Positions 1 to 6,240 of a DNA stretch of 8,904 nt are shown here, one piece after another. Position 1 is the stretch's first letter, and every line of letters begins with the position of its first letter. Source of the stretch: JBBSUX01 sp038234045 (lineage in GTDB: Bacteria > Pseudomonadota > Gammaproteobacteria > Burkholderiales > Burkholderiaceae_C); the NCBI GenBank assembly GCA_038234045.1, contig JBBSUX010000148.1, forward strand, positions 1-8,904. Reading direction: 5' to 3'. Both the position numbers and the translations under genes were made by a program. A model generated the notes under the pieces. That model worked only from the letters and a program-made list of their open reading frames with translations, made no database searches and had not been told where the DNA came from.

Positions 1-95
1 CCCCAGTTCTTGTAGTCGGGCTGGTCCATCCGCATCCCTTCCGGGGCCATGTAGCCGTCGAGGCTGAGTGCAATGTTCACGAATACCTTGCTCAT
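1..95 (-). CDS. Dihydrofolate reductase / RibD C-terminal-like protein, N-terminal fragment
   Basis: Only the first 31 codons are in the window; the gene continues past the left edge. The visible protein begins MSKVFVNIALSLDGYMAPEG. This matches the first beta strand and the following S-L-D-G-Y/F turn of the dihydrofolate reductase family that shares the RibD C-terminal fold (NADPH-dependent reductases, often of unknown substrate). The start is supported by AGGAAGG at 103-109, seven bases ahead of the ATG. An 89-base gap separates it from the GyrI-like gene upstream on the same strand, and no clear terminator lies between, so it is probably the third gene of the operon that starts at 1092. 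The family call rests on a short N-terminus. The substrate cannot be inferred, and it is not claimed to be a true folate enzyme. Confidence 0.7.
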   Translation of the reverse strand, partial: MSKVFVNIALSLDGYMAPEGMRMDQPDYKNW

Positions 96-184
96 GCATT
101 TTCCTTCCTGGGTTTGTAAGGTTTTAAGGTTGTGCATCGGTCCGCGCGCGGGTCGAGCTTGCGCTGCCGGCGCCTTCGCCGAAG

Positions 185-658
185 CTAAAAGGGGCAGTCT
201 GCCAGTGGGGAGATGAATTCCGTGCGCCAGTCGGCGGAGTCGGCGCTGGTTCGCGGGCCGAGGAGGTAGCACTCGTAGAAATCCGGTGCGACCGCCACAT
301 CGTGCGCTGCAATCCATTGCGTGAATTCGCCCCATGCTGCAGGCAGGCCTTCATAGGCGCCGTGATACACCGTGCGCACTGCCCGCATCGCCGGCCACTG
401 GCCTGGTTGCACGCGGCCGGTGGGCGTGACCCGCTGCGCCACGGAAACCGTCAGTTCGAATTCGAAGCGCGCGCCGGGCCGGTGCAGGTGATGGGCGCAG
501 ACCGGGCCGGCCGGCCTCAAGCCTTGCGATTGCAGCGCCGCCATCAGCTCCTGGAAGCCGGGGCCCATGGCTTCCCGCATTTCGGCGGGCGTGACGCTGA
601 AGGCGATGAATGCGGTGGACCGCGCCGGTAGCCCGACGATGCTTGGCGGCTCGATCAT
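185..658 (-). CDS. GyrI-like small-molecule-binding domain protein
   Basis: A 157-residue stand-alone protein of the GyrI-like / AraC effector-binding fold. This fold binds small amphipathic or cationic ligands in multidrug regulators, and single-domain members include the gyrase inhibitor SbmC. Visible family features are the N-terminal strand around residues 8-22, the segment YHGAYEGLPAAWGEFTQWI at 98-116, the ECYLLGP strand at 129-135, and a C-terminal WRTEFISPL at 144-152. No DNA-binding domain is attached. The reading frame stays open far upstream, but residues before MIEPPS are low-complexity Arg/Ala-rich shadow of the VOC gene. The chosen ATG overlaps that gene's stop codon (ATGA, 4 bases), which indicates translational coupling, and no strong ribosome binding site is seen. 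It may act as a ligand sequestering or sensing protein. Family confidence is high; the ligand is unknown. Confidence 0.85.
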   Translation of the reverse strand: MIEPPSIVGLPARSTAFIAFSVTPAEMREAMGPGFQELMAALQSQGLRPAGPVCAHHLHRPGARFEFELTVSVAQRVTPTGRVQPGQWPAMRAVRTVYHGAYEGLPAAWGEFTQWIAAHDVAVAPDFYECYLLGPRTSADSADWRTEFISPLADCPF

Positions 659-1092
659 TGCGGCACCACCACGATCCAGCCCACGCCGAAGCGGTCGGCG
701 AGCATTCCGAACGCGGGTGAAAAGAAGGTCTTGCCCAGCGGCACCCGCACCTGGCCGCCATCTGCCAGCGCATTGAAGAGGCGCTCGGCGGCGGCAGCGT
801 CGGCAGGGTTGAGCGACAGGCAGATGCCTTGGAAGTTTGGCTTGCCGGAACCCATCCCGTCGGAGGCCATCAGCTGCGTCTGGCCGATGGTGAATTCCGC
901 ATGCATGACCATCTCGGGCGCTGGCCCGGTGCCAGTGCCTCCGCTGGGGCATTCGCCGGGGGAGGCTGGCTCTGGGCAGTCCTTGTAGCGCATAAGGGCG
1001 CCCACCTGGGCGCCGAGCGCCTTGCGATAAAACTCGAGCGCTTCGTCGCAGCGCCCTTCAAAAAACAGATAGGGTTGCACTTGCAGGGACAT
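655..1092 (-). CDS. VOC-fold protein, PhnB/YjdN-like
   Basis: A 145-residue protein of the vicinal oxygen chelate (glyoxalase/bleomycin-resistance) superfamily, PhnB-like subgroup. Support comes from the opening QPYLFFEGRCDEALEFYRKA (residues 5-24), the VMHAEFTIG strand at 62-70, the MASDG turn at 75-79, and the closing FGMLADRFGVGWIVVV at 128-143, with length close to the usual 140-150. Family members are metal enzymes or binding proteins with very diverse or unknown substrates, so no reaction is assigned. The loop at 39-60 is rich in Pro and Gly and contains Cys39 and Cys48. The frame stays open upstream to 1239, but AAGGAG at 1099-1104, six bases ahead of this ATG, decides the start. It is the first gene of a leftward operon and faces the TetR-family gene across 109 bases, so it is probably that regulator's target. 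Confidence 0.88.
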   Translation of the reverse strand: MSLQVQPYLFFEGRCDEALEFYRKALGAQVGALMRYKDCPEPASPGECPSGGTGTGPAPEMVMHAEFTIGQTQLMASDGMGSGKPNFQGICLSLNPADAAAAERLFNALADGGQVRVPLGKTFFSPAFGMLADRFGVGWIVVVPQ

Positions 1093-1098
1093 GGCGGA

Positions 1099-1104
1099 CT
1101 CCTT
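1099..1104 (-). promoter_or_regulatory. Ribosome binding site of the VOC gene
   Basis: AAGGAG on the minus strand, six bases before the ATG at 1092. It decides the start over in-frame ATG codons further upstream, which would place the coding region across the divergent promoter. Confidence 0.75.
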
Positions 1105-1138
1105 GTTGAGCGTGACAATCGACTGGACAAAACCGCAC

Positions 1139-1157
1139 TTGTGTACGGCGTCTACAA
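1139..1157. promoter_or_regulatory. Imperfect inverted repeat, candidate TetR-family operator
   Basis: TTGTGTACGGCGTCTACAA: two 9-base arms around a central G, with 7 of 9 positions pairing. It lies in the middle of the divergent gap between the VOC operon and the TetR-family gene. Size and symmetry fit a TetR-family operator. The right arm contains GTCTACAAATG, which recurs nearly unchanged 32 bases downstream (1182-1192). Binding by the adjacent regulator is an inference from position. Confidence 0.45.
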
Positions 1158-1173
1158 ATGATTCCACAAAAAA

Positions 1174-1186
1174 TGGACACTGTCTA
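1174..1186. promoter_or_regulatory. Second short inverted repeat overlapping the putative tetR -10
   Basis: TGGACA-C-TGTCTA: six-base arms around one base, 5 of 6 positions pairing. Its right end overlaps the TACAAT hexamer at 1185-1190. Repressor bound here would cover the tetR promoter, which would fit autorepression. This is inference; the repeat is short enough to occur by chance. Confidence 0.35.
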
Positions 1187-1190
1187 CAAT
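1185..1190 (+). promoter_or_regulatory. Putative -10 element of the TetR-family gene
   Basis: TACAAT differs from the TATAAT consensus by one base and ends 11 bases before the ATG at 1202. No good -35 match is seen 16-18 bases upstream. If it is used, transcription would start around 1197, giving a very short leader without a ribosome binding site. Confidence 0.35.
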
Positions 1191-1201
1191 TGGTGCTGTG
1201 C

Positions 1202-1840
1202 ATGAGTGAAAAATTGCGACCATCCCAGCCCCGCGCCACCTATCGGCACGGCGATTTGCGCCGCGCCTTGCTCGACGCCGGCATCGAACTGGCACGCGCT
1301 GGCGGTCCCGAGGCCGTGGTGCTGCGCGAAGCCACGCGCCGGGCCGGCGTGACACCCAACGCGGCCTATCGGCACTTTGCCGGGCGTGACGATTTGCTGG
1401 CTGCGGTGCGCGCTGCCGCCGTGGCCGCAGTGGCGCACTCCATGGAGGAAGAATTCCGCGCTGTGCCCCCCGGCGGCAGCGCCACCGAGCAGGCGCACGC
1501 CCGGGTGCGGGCAGTAGGTGCTGGTTACCTGCGGTTCGCGTTTGCCGAACCCGGTCTGTTTCGAACCGCGTTCGGCGGGCAGTTCACCGTAAGCAGTGAT
1601 GCCGCGAAAGCGGGACCGAGCGGACTCGATCCATTCCAGCATCTCAACGCGGCGCTGGACGAACTCGTCGCGGCGGGTGCGCTGCCCTCGTCACGCCGAC
1701 CGGGCGCCGAATATCTGGCCTGGTCGACCGTGCACGGCATGGCGCTGCTGGCACTCGACGGGCCGTTGCAGGGCGTGCCTGAAGCGGTACTCGATGCGAT
1801 GGGCCAGCGCCTGCTCGACATGGTCGAACGTGGTTTGTGA
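1202..1840 (+). CDS. TetR/AcrR-family regulator with WHG-type C-terminal domain
   Basis: A 212-residue transcription factor. The N-terminal helix-turn-helix spans roughly residues 16-65, with the helices RRALLDAGIELARAGG (20-35) and REATRRAGVTPNAAYRHFAG (42-61), the typical TetR recognition region followed by the RDDLL turn. The C-terminal ligand domain carries WSTVHG at 174-179, the signature of the WHG subgroup (TetR_C_33). Length is normal. The chosen ATG leaves a sensible short tail before the domain. The frame stays open to 1091, but that extension runs through the operator-like region. There is no clear ribosome binding site; GTG at 1193 is an alternative start. It is divergent from the VOC/GyrI/reductase operon, so local repression of that operon and of itself is the most likely role. 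The ligand is unknown. Confidence 0.9.
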   Translation: MSEKLRPSQPRATYRHGDLRRALLDAGIELARAGGPEAVVLREATRRAGVTPNAAYRHFAGRDDLLAAVRAAAVAAVAHSMEEEFRAVPPGGSATEQAHARVRAVGAGYLRFAFAEPGLFRTAFGGQFTVSSDAAKAGPSGLDPFQHLNAALDELVAAGALPSSRRPGAEYLAWSTVHGMALLALDGPLQGVPEAVLDAMGQRLLDMVERGL

Positions 1841-1961
1841 TCAGGCCGAGGTCGCCGGATCGCGGACGCAGGCTCGCGTCGTTCGCGCGCTTGTTACATC
1901 CTGCAGAATGCCGAAGGCTATCGTCGCGCCAGATTTACCAAACCCACAAAAAAGGATTCCC
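1841..1961. other. Gap between the TetR-family gene and the DUF3096 gene
   Basis: 121 bases with no convincing gene. TTGTTA at 1891-1896 resembles a -35 hexamer, but no good -10 follows at 16-18 bases. The last part, around 1933-1956, is A-rich and leads into the ribosome binding site. A promoter for the small membrane peptide is expected here but cannot be fixed. Confidence 0.3.
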
Positions 1962-2102
1962 ATGAACCTCGGTTTCAGCATTGCGCCTGTCGTCTCCCTG
2001 ATCGCAGGCATCCTGATTCTTCTGGTGCCGCGCCTGCTCAACTACATCGTTGCGCTGTATCTGATCATCATCGGCATCCTCGGACTGATCGGCACGCACT
2101 GA
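1962..2102 (+). CDS. DUF3096-type small membrane peptide
   Basis: A 46-residue, strongly hydrophobic protein: MNLGFSIAPVVSLIAGILIL, then LVPRLLNYIVALYLIIIGIL, ending GLIGTH. It has two membrane-spanning helices (about residues 7-22 and 27-43) joined by a P-R-L-L-N turn, with almost no soluble part. This matches the DUF3096 family of about 50-residue inner-membrane peptides, whose function is not known to me. AGGA at 1953-1956, five bases ahead of the ATG, supports the start; in-frame upstream ATGs belong to a shadow frame of the tetR gene. It precedes the antiporter by 67 bases on the same strand, so co-transcription is possible. Confidence 0.8.
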   Translation: MNLGFSIAPVVSLIAGILILLVPRLLNYIVALYLIIIGILGLIGTH

Positions 2103-2169
2103 CGGCCGCAGCCCGTTCCTTCCGCCTTGCCGATTGTTGCCAGTGCGCGGCGTCGACTGAGCGCTGCTG

Positions 2170-3768
2170 ATGCCCACGTTCGAGATCCTGCTGATCCTGG
2201 TTGCGTGCTGCGTGCCGCTGGCGGTGCTGGCCGACGCGCTGCGCATTCCGGTCGCTGTGACCCTGGTGCTGGGCGGAATGGCGCTGGCGCTGGTGCCCGG
2301 CATGCCGCAGGTGGAGCTGCAGCCCGAGCTTGCCTTGGCGCTCTTTCTGCCGCCCTTGTTGCAGCTGAGCGCCTACCGCACCGACTGGGCCGAATTTCGG
2401 AATAACCTGCCCCCGATTCTTTTGCTGGCGGTGGGCGCTGTGTTCTTTACTGCTGCTGCGGTGGCGCTGGCCGCCCATTGGGCGGTGCCCGGTCTGCCGT
2501 GGTGGGGCGCGGTGGCGCTGGGGGCCATCGTCGCGCCGCCGGATGCGGTTGCTGCTTCGGCTGTATTGAAAAAGATGCCCTTGCCGCGCCGGATCGTGTC
2601 GGTGCTGGAGGGCGAGAGCCTTATCAACGATGCCTCTTCGCTGGTGCTCTATCGCTTCGCCGTGGCCGCCACGCTGGCCGGCGGAGCGAGCTTCGGCCAG
2701 GGCGCGCTGGCATTTGTCGGGGCGGCGGTGGGCGGCTGCCTGGTAGGCTGGATTGCCGGCAAGCTCACGATGTGGATTTTTGCGCGGGTGCACGGCACGC
2801 TGCTCGACGTGATGGTGGGTTTACTTTCGGGCTACATCGCCTACCTGGCGGCAGACCGCATTCATGTCTCTGGTGTGCTGGCGACGGTGGTCTGCGGATT
2901 GTTTCTGGGCCGCTATCAGCGCACGCAGTTCACCGCGCAAACCCGGCTTGAATCGGCAGCGGTGTGGTCGTTTCTGGAGTTCTTTCTGACAAGCCTCGTC
3001 TTCATCATGATCGGCTTGCAGCTGCGCGGGATCGTCGGCCGCATCGAGCGGTTCAATGGCTGGGATCTGGCGCTGTTCGCGGCATGCAGCACCGGTGCGC
3101 TGATCATCAGCCGCTTCGTATGGATCTTCGGCACCTCGTGGCTGCGGCATCGTTTGTCGGACAGCGAGGATGGCCGTACGCCCTGGGCGCATTTCGCCGT
3201 AATGTCGTGGTCCGGGATGCGCGGCGTGGTGAGCCTTGCTGCGGCGCTTGCCCTGCCGGGTAATTTTCCGCAGCGCGATCTGGTGGTTTTCCTGGCGTTC
3301 TGCGCCATTCTCGGAACGCTGCTGCTGCAGGGCACCACCCTGCGTTTCTTCATCCGATGGCTGGGCGTGGAAGACGGCGGCGCTGGCAGGATGCGCCGCG
3401 AGATCACCCAGGGACGCAGCCGGATCGAGAGCGCCGAGCGTGATGCTGTGCGGGAGCACGCCGGGGGCAACAGCGAGCACCGCGCAGCGGCAGAGGAGCT
3501 TATTGGCGAGTTTGAAAGTCGCGCCGGCCGGCTTGAATCCACTGGCGACAACGCCGACGCGCAACTGCACACCCATCGCGCGCAGCTGCGTCTGCGGTTG
3601 GTCGCGCTTGCCAAGGCGCGGCGCCAGTTCGACGCGCAGGCAGGATCGCTGGATCCGGAGGCGCGCACCACCTTGATGGCCGAACTCGACCTGCAGGAGA
3701 CGCAGATCCGCAGCGCGCTCGGCGAAACGGAAGGCCAGGAAATTGAAGGCTTTCATGATAACAAATAG
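2170..3768 (+). CDS. CPA1-family Na+/H+ antiporter
   Basis: A 532-residue inner-membrane monovalent cation/proton antiporter of the bacterial CPA1 (NhaP/NHE-like) type, exchanging cytoplasmic Na+ or K+ for H+ in pH and salt homeostasis. Residues 1-400 hold about 11-12 hydrophobic helices. The ion-site motifs are APPDAVA (122-128) and EGESLINDASSLVLYR (147-162), with the family's conserved acidic pair at Glu149/Asp154. A late conserved helix reads SGMRGVVSLAAALALP (348-363). Residues 405-532 form a charged, largely helical cytoplasmic tail, possibly coiled-coil, as in the roughly 525-residue bacterial CPA1 subfamily. An in-frame stop at 2158-2160 lies just upstream, making this ATG the natural start, although no good ribosome binding site is visible. 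Ion preference cannot be read from sequence. Confidence 0.93.
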   Translation: MPTFEILLILVACCVPLAVLADALRIPVAVTLVLGGMALALVPGMPQVELQPELALALFLPPLLQLSAYRTDWAEFRNNLPPILLLAVGAVFFTAAAVALAAHWAVPGLPWWGAVALGAIVAPPDAVAASAVLKKMPLPRRIVSVLEGESLINDASSLVLYRFAVAATLAGGASFGQGALAFVGAAVGGCLVGWIAGKLTMWIFARVHGTLLDVMVGLLSGYIAYLAADRIHVSGVLATVVCGLFLGRYQRTQFTAQTRLESAAVWSFLEFFLTSLVFIMIGLQLRGIVGRIERFNGWDLALFAACSTGALIISRFVWIFGTSWLRHRLSDSEDGRTPWAHFAVMSWSGMRGVVSLAAALALPGNFPQRDLVVFLAFCAILGTLLLQGTTLRFFIRWLGVEDGGAGRMRREITQGRSRIESAERDAVREHAGGNSEHRAAAEELIGEFESRAGRLESTGDNADAQLHTHRAQLRLRLVALAKARRQFDAQAGSLDPEARTTLMAELDLQETQIRSALGETEGQEIEGFHDNK

Positions 3769-3879
3769 GCCTCTACCGATTTACCTATATGCGCATTCAG
3801 CAATCAAATAAATAGCAGAAGGCGGATCTTGGCAGGTTGGCCCGCGCCTCATCAGGTCTGCCCGCTTAACCCTTCCGCC
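3769..3879. terminator. Convergent intergenic gap with possible weak bidirectional terminator
   Basis: The gap lies between the 3' ends of the antiporter and alkB. Its left half (3769-3820) is much more AT-rich than the surroundings. AGGCGGA (3820-3826) can pair with TCCGCCT (3874-3880), which touches the alkB stop codon. Nested inside, GGCAG (3831-3835) can pair with CTGCC (3858-3862). On the minus strand the outer stem is followed by a moderately T-rich stretch. The loops are long, so this is not a classical intrinsic terminator, but its position fits one. Confidence 0.25.
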
Positions 3880-5097
3880 TCAACTCGCAGGGGGCGTGTC
3901 TACCAATCCCCAGCGTCGCATGAACGCTTCGCGCTTGCGCGGCTGGATATTGAGACGGCTGACTTCACGGCCCACAGCCGCCAGCAGGCGCGGGTCCATC
4001 ACGGGCCGCCACAACATGGGGAAGTAGGAGAGGGGAAACATTCCAAAATAGCCAAGCGGCAGCTGGGGCGCCTCGTCGAAGTGGCGTAGCGACTGGTAGC
4101 GCCGCATTGGATGCGCATGATGATCCGAATGCCGCTGCAGATGAAACAGCGCCCAGTTGGAAAACACATGGTTGCTGTTCCAGGAATGTCGCGGTTGGCA
4201 CGGCTCGTAGCGACCTGAAGGCAGGCGCTTGCGCAAAAGACCATAGTGCTCGACATAGTTGGCCGACGTGAGCTGGAAATTGGCCCAGAACGACGCTGCC
4301 ATCACAAACACCAGAATGCCCGGGCCGAGCCACAGCGCGAGGCCTGCCCACAGAGCCAGTGTGACCATGCCGGTCTGCAAAATCTCGTTGTGTGGCGACC
4401 AGGCAGAGCGCTGTTGCATTGCAAGGCGTGATGCTTCCAGCGCCCAGGCGCGTCGCAAAGCGCCCGGCATTTCGCGCAGAACGAACGCGTAGATCGATTC
4501 CCCCATGTGCGCCGATGCCGGATCACCCGGCGTTGCCACATCGCGGTGATGGCCGCTGTTGTGCTCGATCGAAAAATGTCCGTAACCGGTAGGCGCAAGC
4601 ACCAGCCGGGCAAGAATGCGCTCCAGCGCCGGCAGCTTGTGGCCCAGCTCATGCCCAAGATTGATGCAGAAGCCGCCCACCGAACCGGCCGTCATCACCA
4701 TTGCCAGCACGCCCCACCAGGGCAAAGCATGCCGCGCAACGAACCAGGCGCTGAAGATAAAAGCCGACCACAGCACCGGCACCAGCAGATAGCAAACCAG
4801 CCGGTAATAGTGGTCTGCCTCCAGCATCGGAACAGCCGATTCCGGCGGATTGCTGCGATCTTCGCCAAGTAGCAGATCGAGCAGCGGCGCGACGACATAG
4901 AAGAACACCACCGGCGCCCACAGAAGGCGGGCATCACCGGTGCGCACCATCAGCAGCGGCCCGATGAGGACGATGGCCGGGACAACCACCGAGAACAGCC
5001 AGGCCCAGCGTTTTCGGTCCAAATAGGGCTGCGGCTGCGGTGACTCCGGCTGCGCTGGCATCACTGCGGGATGTGCGGAGGAAAACGTCAGCGGCAT
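3880..5097 (-). CDS. alkB: Alkane 1-monooxygenase AlkB
   Basis: A 405-residue integral-membrane non-haem diiron monooxygenase that oxidises a terminal methyl of n-alkanes to a 1-alkanol with O2, taking electrons from rubredoxin and rubredoxin reductase. All four histidine signatures of true AlkB are intact: HELGHK (149-154), EHNSGHH (178-184), NYVEHYGL (280-287) and LQRHSDHH (320-327). Hydrophobic helices lie near 32-50, 58-77, 100-120, 126-146, 240-257 and 259-277, and GYGHFSIEHNSGHHRDVATP (171-190) is near-invariant in the family. Aligned from memory to the Pseudomonas GPo1 enzyme, the chain-length residue Trp55 corresponds to Phe66. The start follows a strong AGGAGG five bases upstream. 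It is the last gene of the right-hand minus-strand run, 38 bases after the XdhC-like gene. No rubredoxin or reductase is adjacent. Confidence 0.95.
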   Translation of the reverse strand: MPLTFSSAHPAVMPAQPESPQPQPYLDRKRWAWLFSVVVPAIVLIGPLLMVRTGDARLLWAPVVFFYVVAPLLDLLLGEDRSNPPESAVPMLEADHYYRLVCYLLVPVLWSAFIFSAWFVARHALPWWGVLAMVMTAGSVGGFCINLGHELGHKLPALERILARLVLAPTGYGHFSIEHNSGHHRDVATPGDPASAHMGESIYAFVLREMPGALRRAWALEASRLAMQQRSAWSPHNEILQTGMVTLALWAGLALWLGPGILVFVMAASFWANFQLTSANYVEHYGLLRKRLPSGRYEPCQPRHSWNSNHVFSNWALFHLQRHSDHHAHPMRRYQSLRHFDEAPQLPLGYFGMFPLSYFPMLWRPVMDPRLLAAVGREVSRLNIQPRKREAFMRRWGLVDTPPAS

Positions 5098-5102
5098 GGA
5101 TT

Positions 5103-5108
5103 CCTCCT
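5103..5108 (-). promoter_or_regulatory. Strong ribosome binding site of alkB
   Basis: A perfect AGGAGG on the minus strand, five bases before the alkB ATG. It is the strongest Shine-Dalgarno match in the window and fixes the start over the in-frame Met13. It suggests efficient independent translation even if alkB shares a message with the upstream maturation genes. Confidence 0.8.
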
Positions 5109-5135
5109 GTAATGCCCGAGGTTTCCTAACTTTGT

Positions 5136-6218
5136 CTAAGTCTGCGATTCTGTTCCTGTGGCGCGGCAGATGTCGAGCGGCTCCAGCGCCTGTTTGGCGG
5201 GCCCCACCTGCATGCCAGGCGGCAAGGCGACGGCGTTCTTGATGGCCAGCACCTCGGCCATGATGCTCACCGCGATTTCGGGCGGAGTCTTGCTGCCGAT
5301 GTAGAGGCCGATGGGGCCGGCTAAACGCGCCAAGCTGCCGTCGGTCTGTCCGAAATGCTCGATCAGTCGCATTTTGCGCGCTTCGTTGTTGCGGCGCGAA
5401 CCAATGGCGCCGATGTAGAACGCGTCTGTTTCCAGTGCCTCGATCAGCGCCAGATCATCGAGCTTCGGGTCGTGGGTGAGGGCGATCACGCAGCTGCGGC
5501 GATCCACGCCAAAATTACGAACCACATCGTCGGGCATGCCGCTGTCGACGGTGACATTCGGCACGCTCCAGGTGCCGCGGTATTCCTCGCGCGGATCGCA
5601 TACGGTCACGGAAAATCCGCAGAAAAGCGCCATGGTGGCGAGGTACTCCGCCAGCTGGCCGGCGCCGATCAGCAGCATGCGGTATTCCGGTCCGAAGCAG
5701 TTGGAGAGCCGCTGGCCGTTGTCGTCCAGTCCGCTGGGTTTGTCGCAGCGTTGCAGGCTGACCTGCCCGGTCGAAATCTCGGTGTGACGCTCCATCATGT
5801 GACCGGCACTCAGCTCTTTCACCAGATCGGCAAGAAGCGCCGAATCGGGGTTGAATTCGAGCAAGAGTTCGAGCGTGCCGCCGCAGGGCAGACCGAAGCG
5901 GTGCGCCTCGTCCGCGCTGACGCCGTAGGTCACGCGCTCAGGCGGACCGGCAGGAATCGCATGGGTCACGCCGGGCGCCGTCATGGGAGTGCCGGCGGCC
6001 CCGTGTCGAGCGGCGCTGTAGCGGTAGATCAGGTCGTCCTCGATGCAGCCTCCCGAAACCGAGCCCGATACGGCGCCGGTTTCGCACAGCGCCATGATCG
6101 AGCCCACCGGGCGCGGCGACGAACCCCACGTGCGTACAACGGTGGCCAGCAAGGCGCGCTGGCCAAGCTCGCGCCACTGCAGCAGGCTGCGCAGGACAGT
6201 GAGGTCGAGGTTTTCCAT
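5136..6218 (-). CDS. XdhC/CoxF-CoxI family molybdenum hydroxylase maturation factor
   Basis: A 360-residue cytoplasmic protein. The N-terminal XdhC/CoxI domain (about 8-75) contains WGSSPRPVGS (31-40) and SGGCIEDD (55-62), and a second conserved block, CGGTLELLLEF, is at 112-122. The C-terminal XdhC_C Rossmann domain has LIGAGQLAEYLATMA (183-197), then ALTHDPKLDD (246-255) and IGAIGSRRN (269-277). XdhC proteins bind molybdenum cofactor and deliver or sulfurate it for xanthine-dehydrogenase-type enzymes; CoxF is the relative needed for CO dehydrogenase active-site assembly. AAGAAGGA at 6223-6230 supports the start, while the open upstream extension overlaps coxG and lacks domain sequence. The context with coxD, coxE and coxG favours the CoxF role. 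CoxI or XdhC cannot be excluded, so no symbol is given. Confidence 0.9.
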   Translation of the reverse strand: MENLDLTVLRSLLQWRELGQRALLATVVRTWGSSPRPVGSIMALCETGAVSGSVSGGCIEDDLIYRYSAARHGAAGTPMTAPGVTHAIPAGPPERVTYGVSADEAHRFGLPCGGTLELLLEFNPDSALLADLVKELSAGHMMERHTEISTGQVSLQRCDKPSGLDDNGQRLSNCFGPEYRMLLIGAGQLAEYLATMALFCGFSVTVCDPREEYRGTWSVPNVTVDSGMPDDVVRNFGVDRRSCVIALTHDPKLDDLALIEALETDAFYIGAIGSRRNNEARKMRLIEHFGQTDGSLARLAGPIGLYIGSKTPPEIAVSIMAEVLAIKNAVALPPGMQVGPAKQALEPLDICRATGTESQT

Positions 6219-6240
6219 GAAATCCTTCTTCTGCCCAGAC

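Noticed and set aside
160..184. Short GC-rich inverted repeat after the GyrI-like gene (CTTCGGCGAAG on the minus strand)
   Set aside because: The stem is five bases with a one-base centre and no T-run follows, so it does not support a terminator call.
659..952. N-terminal extension of the GyrI-like frame
   Set aside because: It overlaps the VOC gene out of frame and reads as Arg/Pro-rich shadow sequence. The ATGA overlap at 655-658 is a typical coupled start.
1091..1201. N-terminal extension of the TetR-family frame by 37 codons
   Set aside because: It would make the promoter/operator gap coding and adds nothing like the TetR N-terminus.
2083..2152. Complementary ATCGGCA / TGCCGAT around the end of the DUF3096 gene
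   Set aside because: Seven-base arms are separated by a loop of more than 30 bases with no T-run; weak and likely chance.
2821..3756. 311-codon open frame on the minus strand inside the antiporter
   Set aside because: The antiporter frame has clear helices and ion-site motifs. The antisense frame shows no family signature or ribosome binding site.
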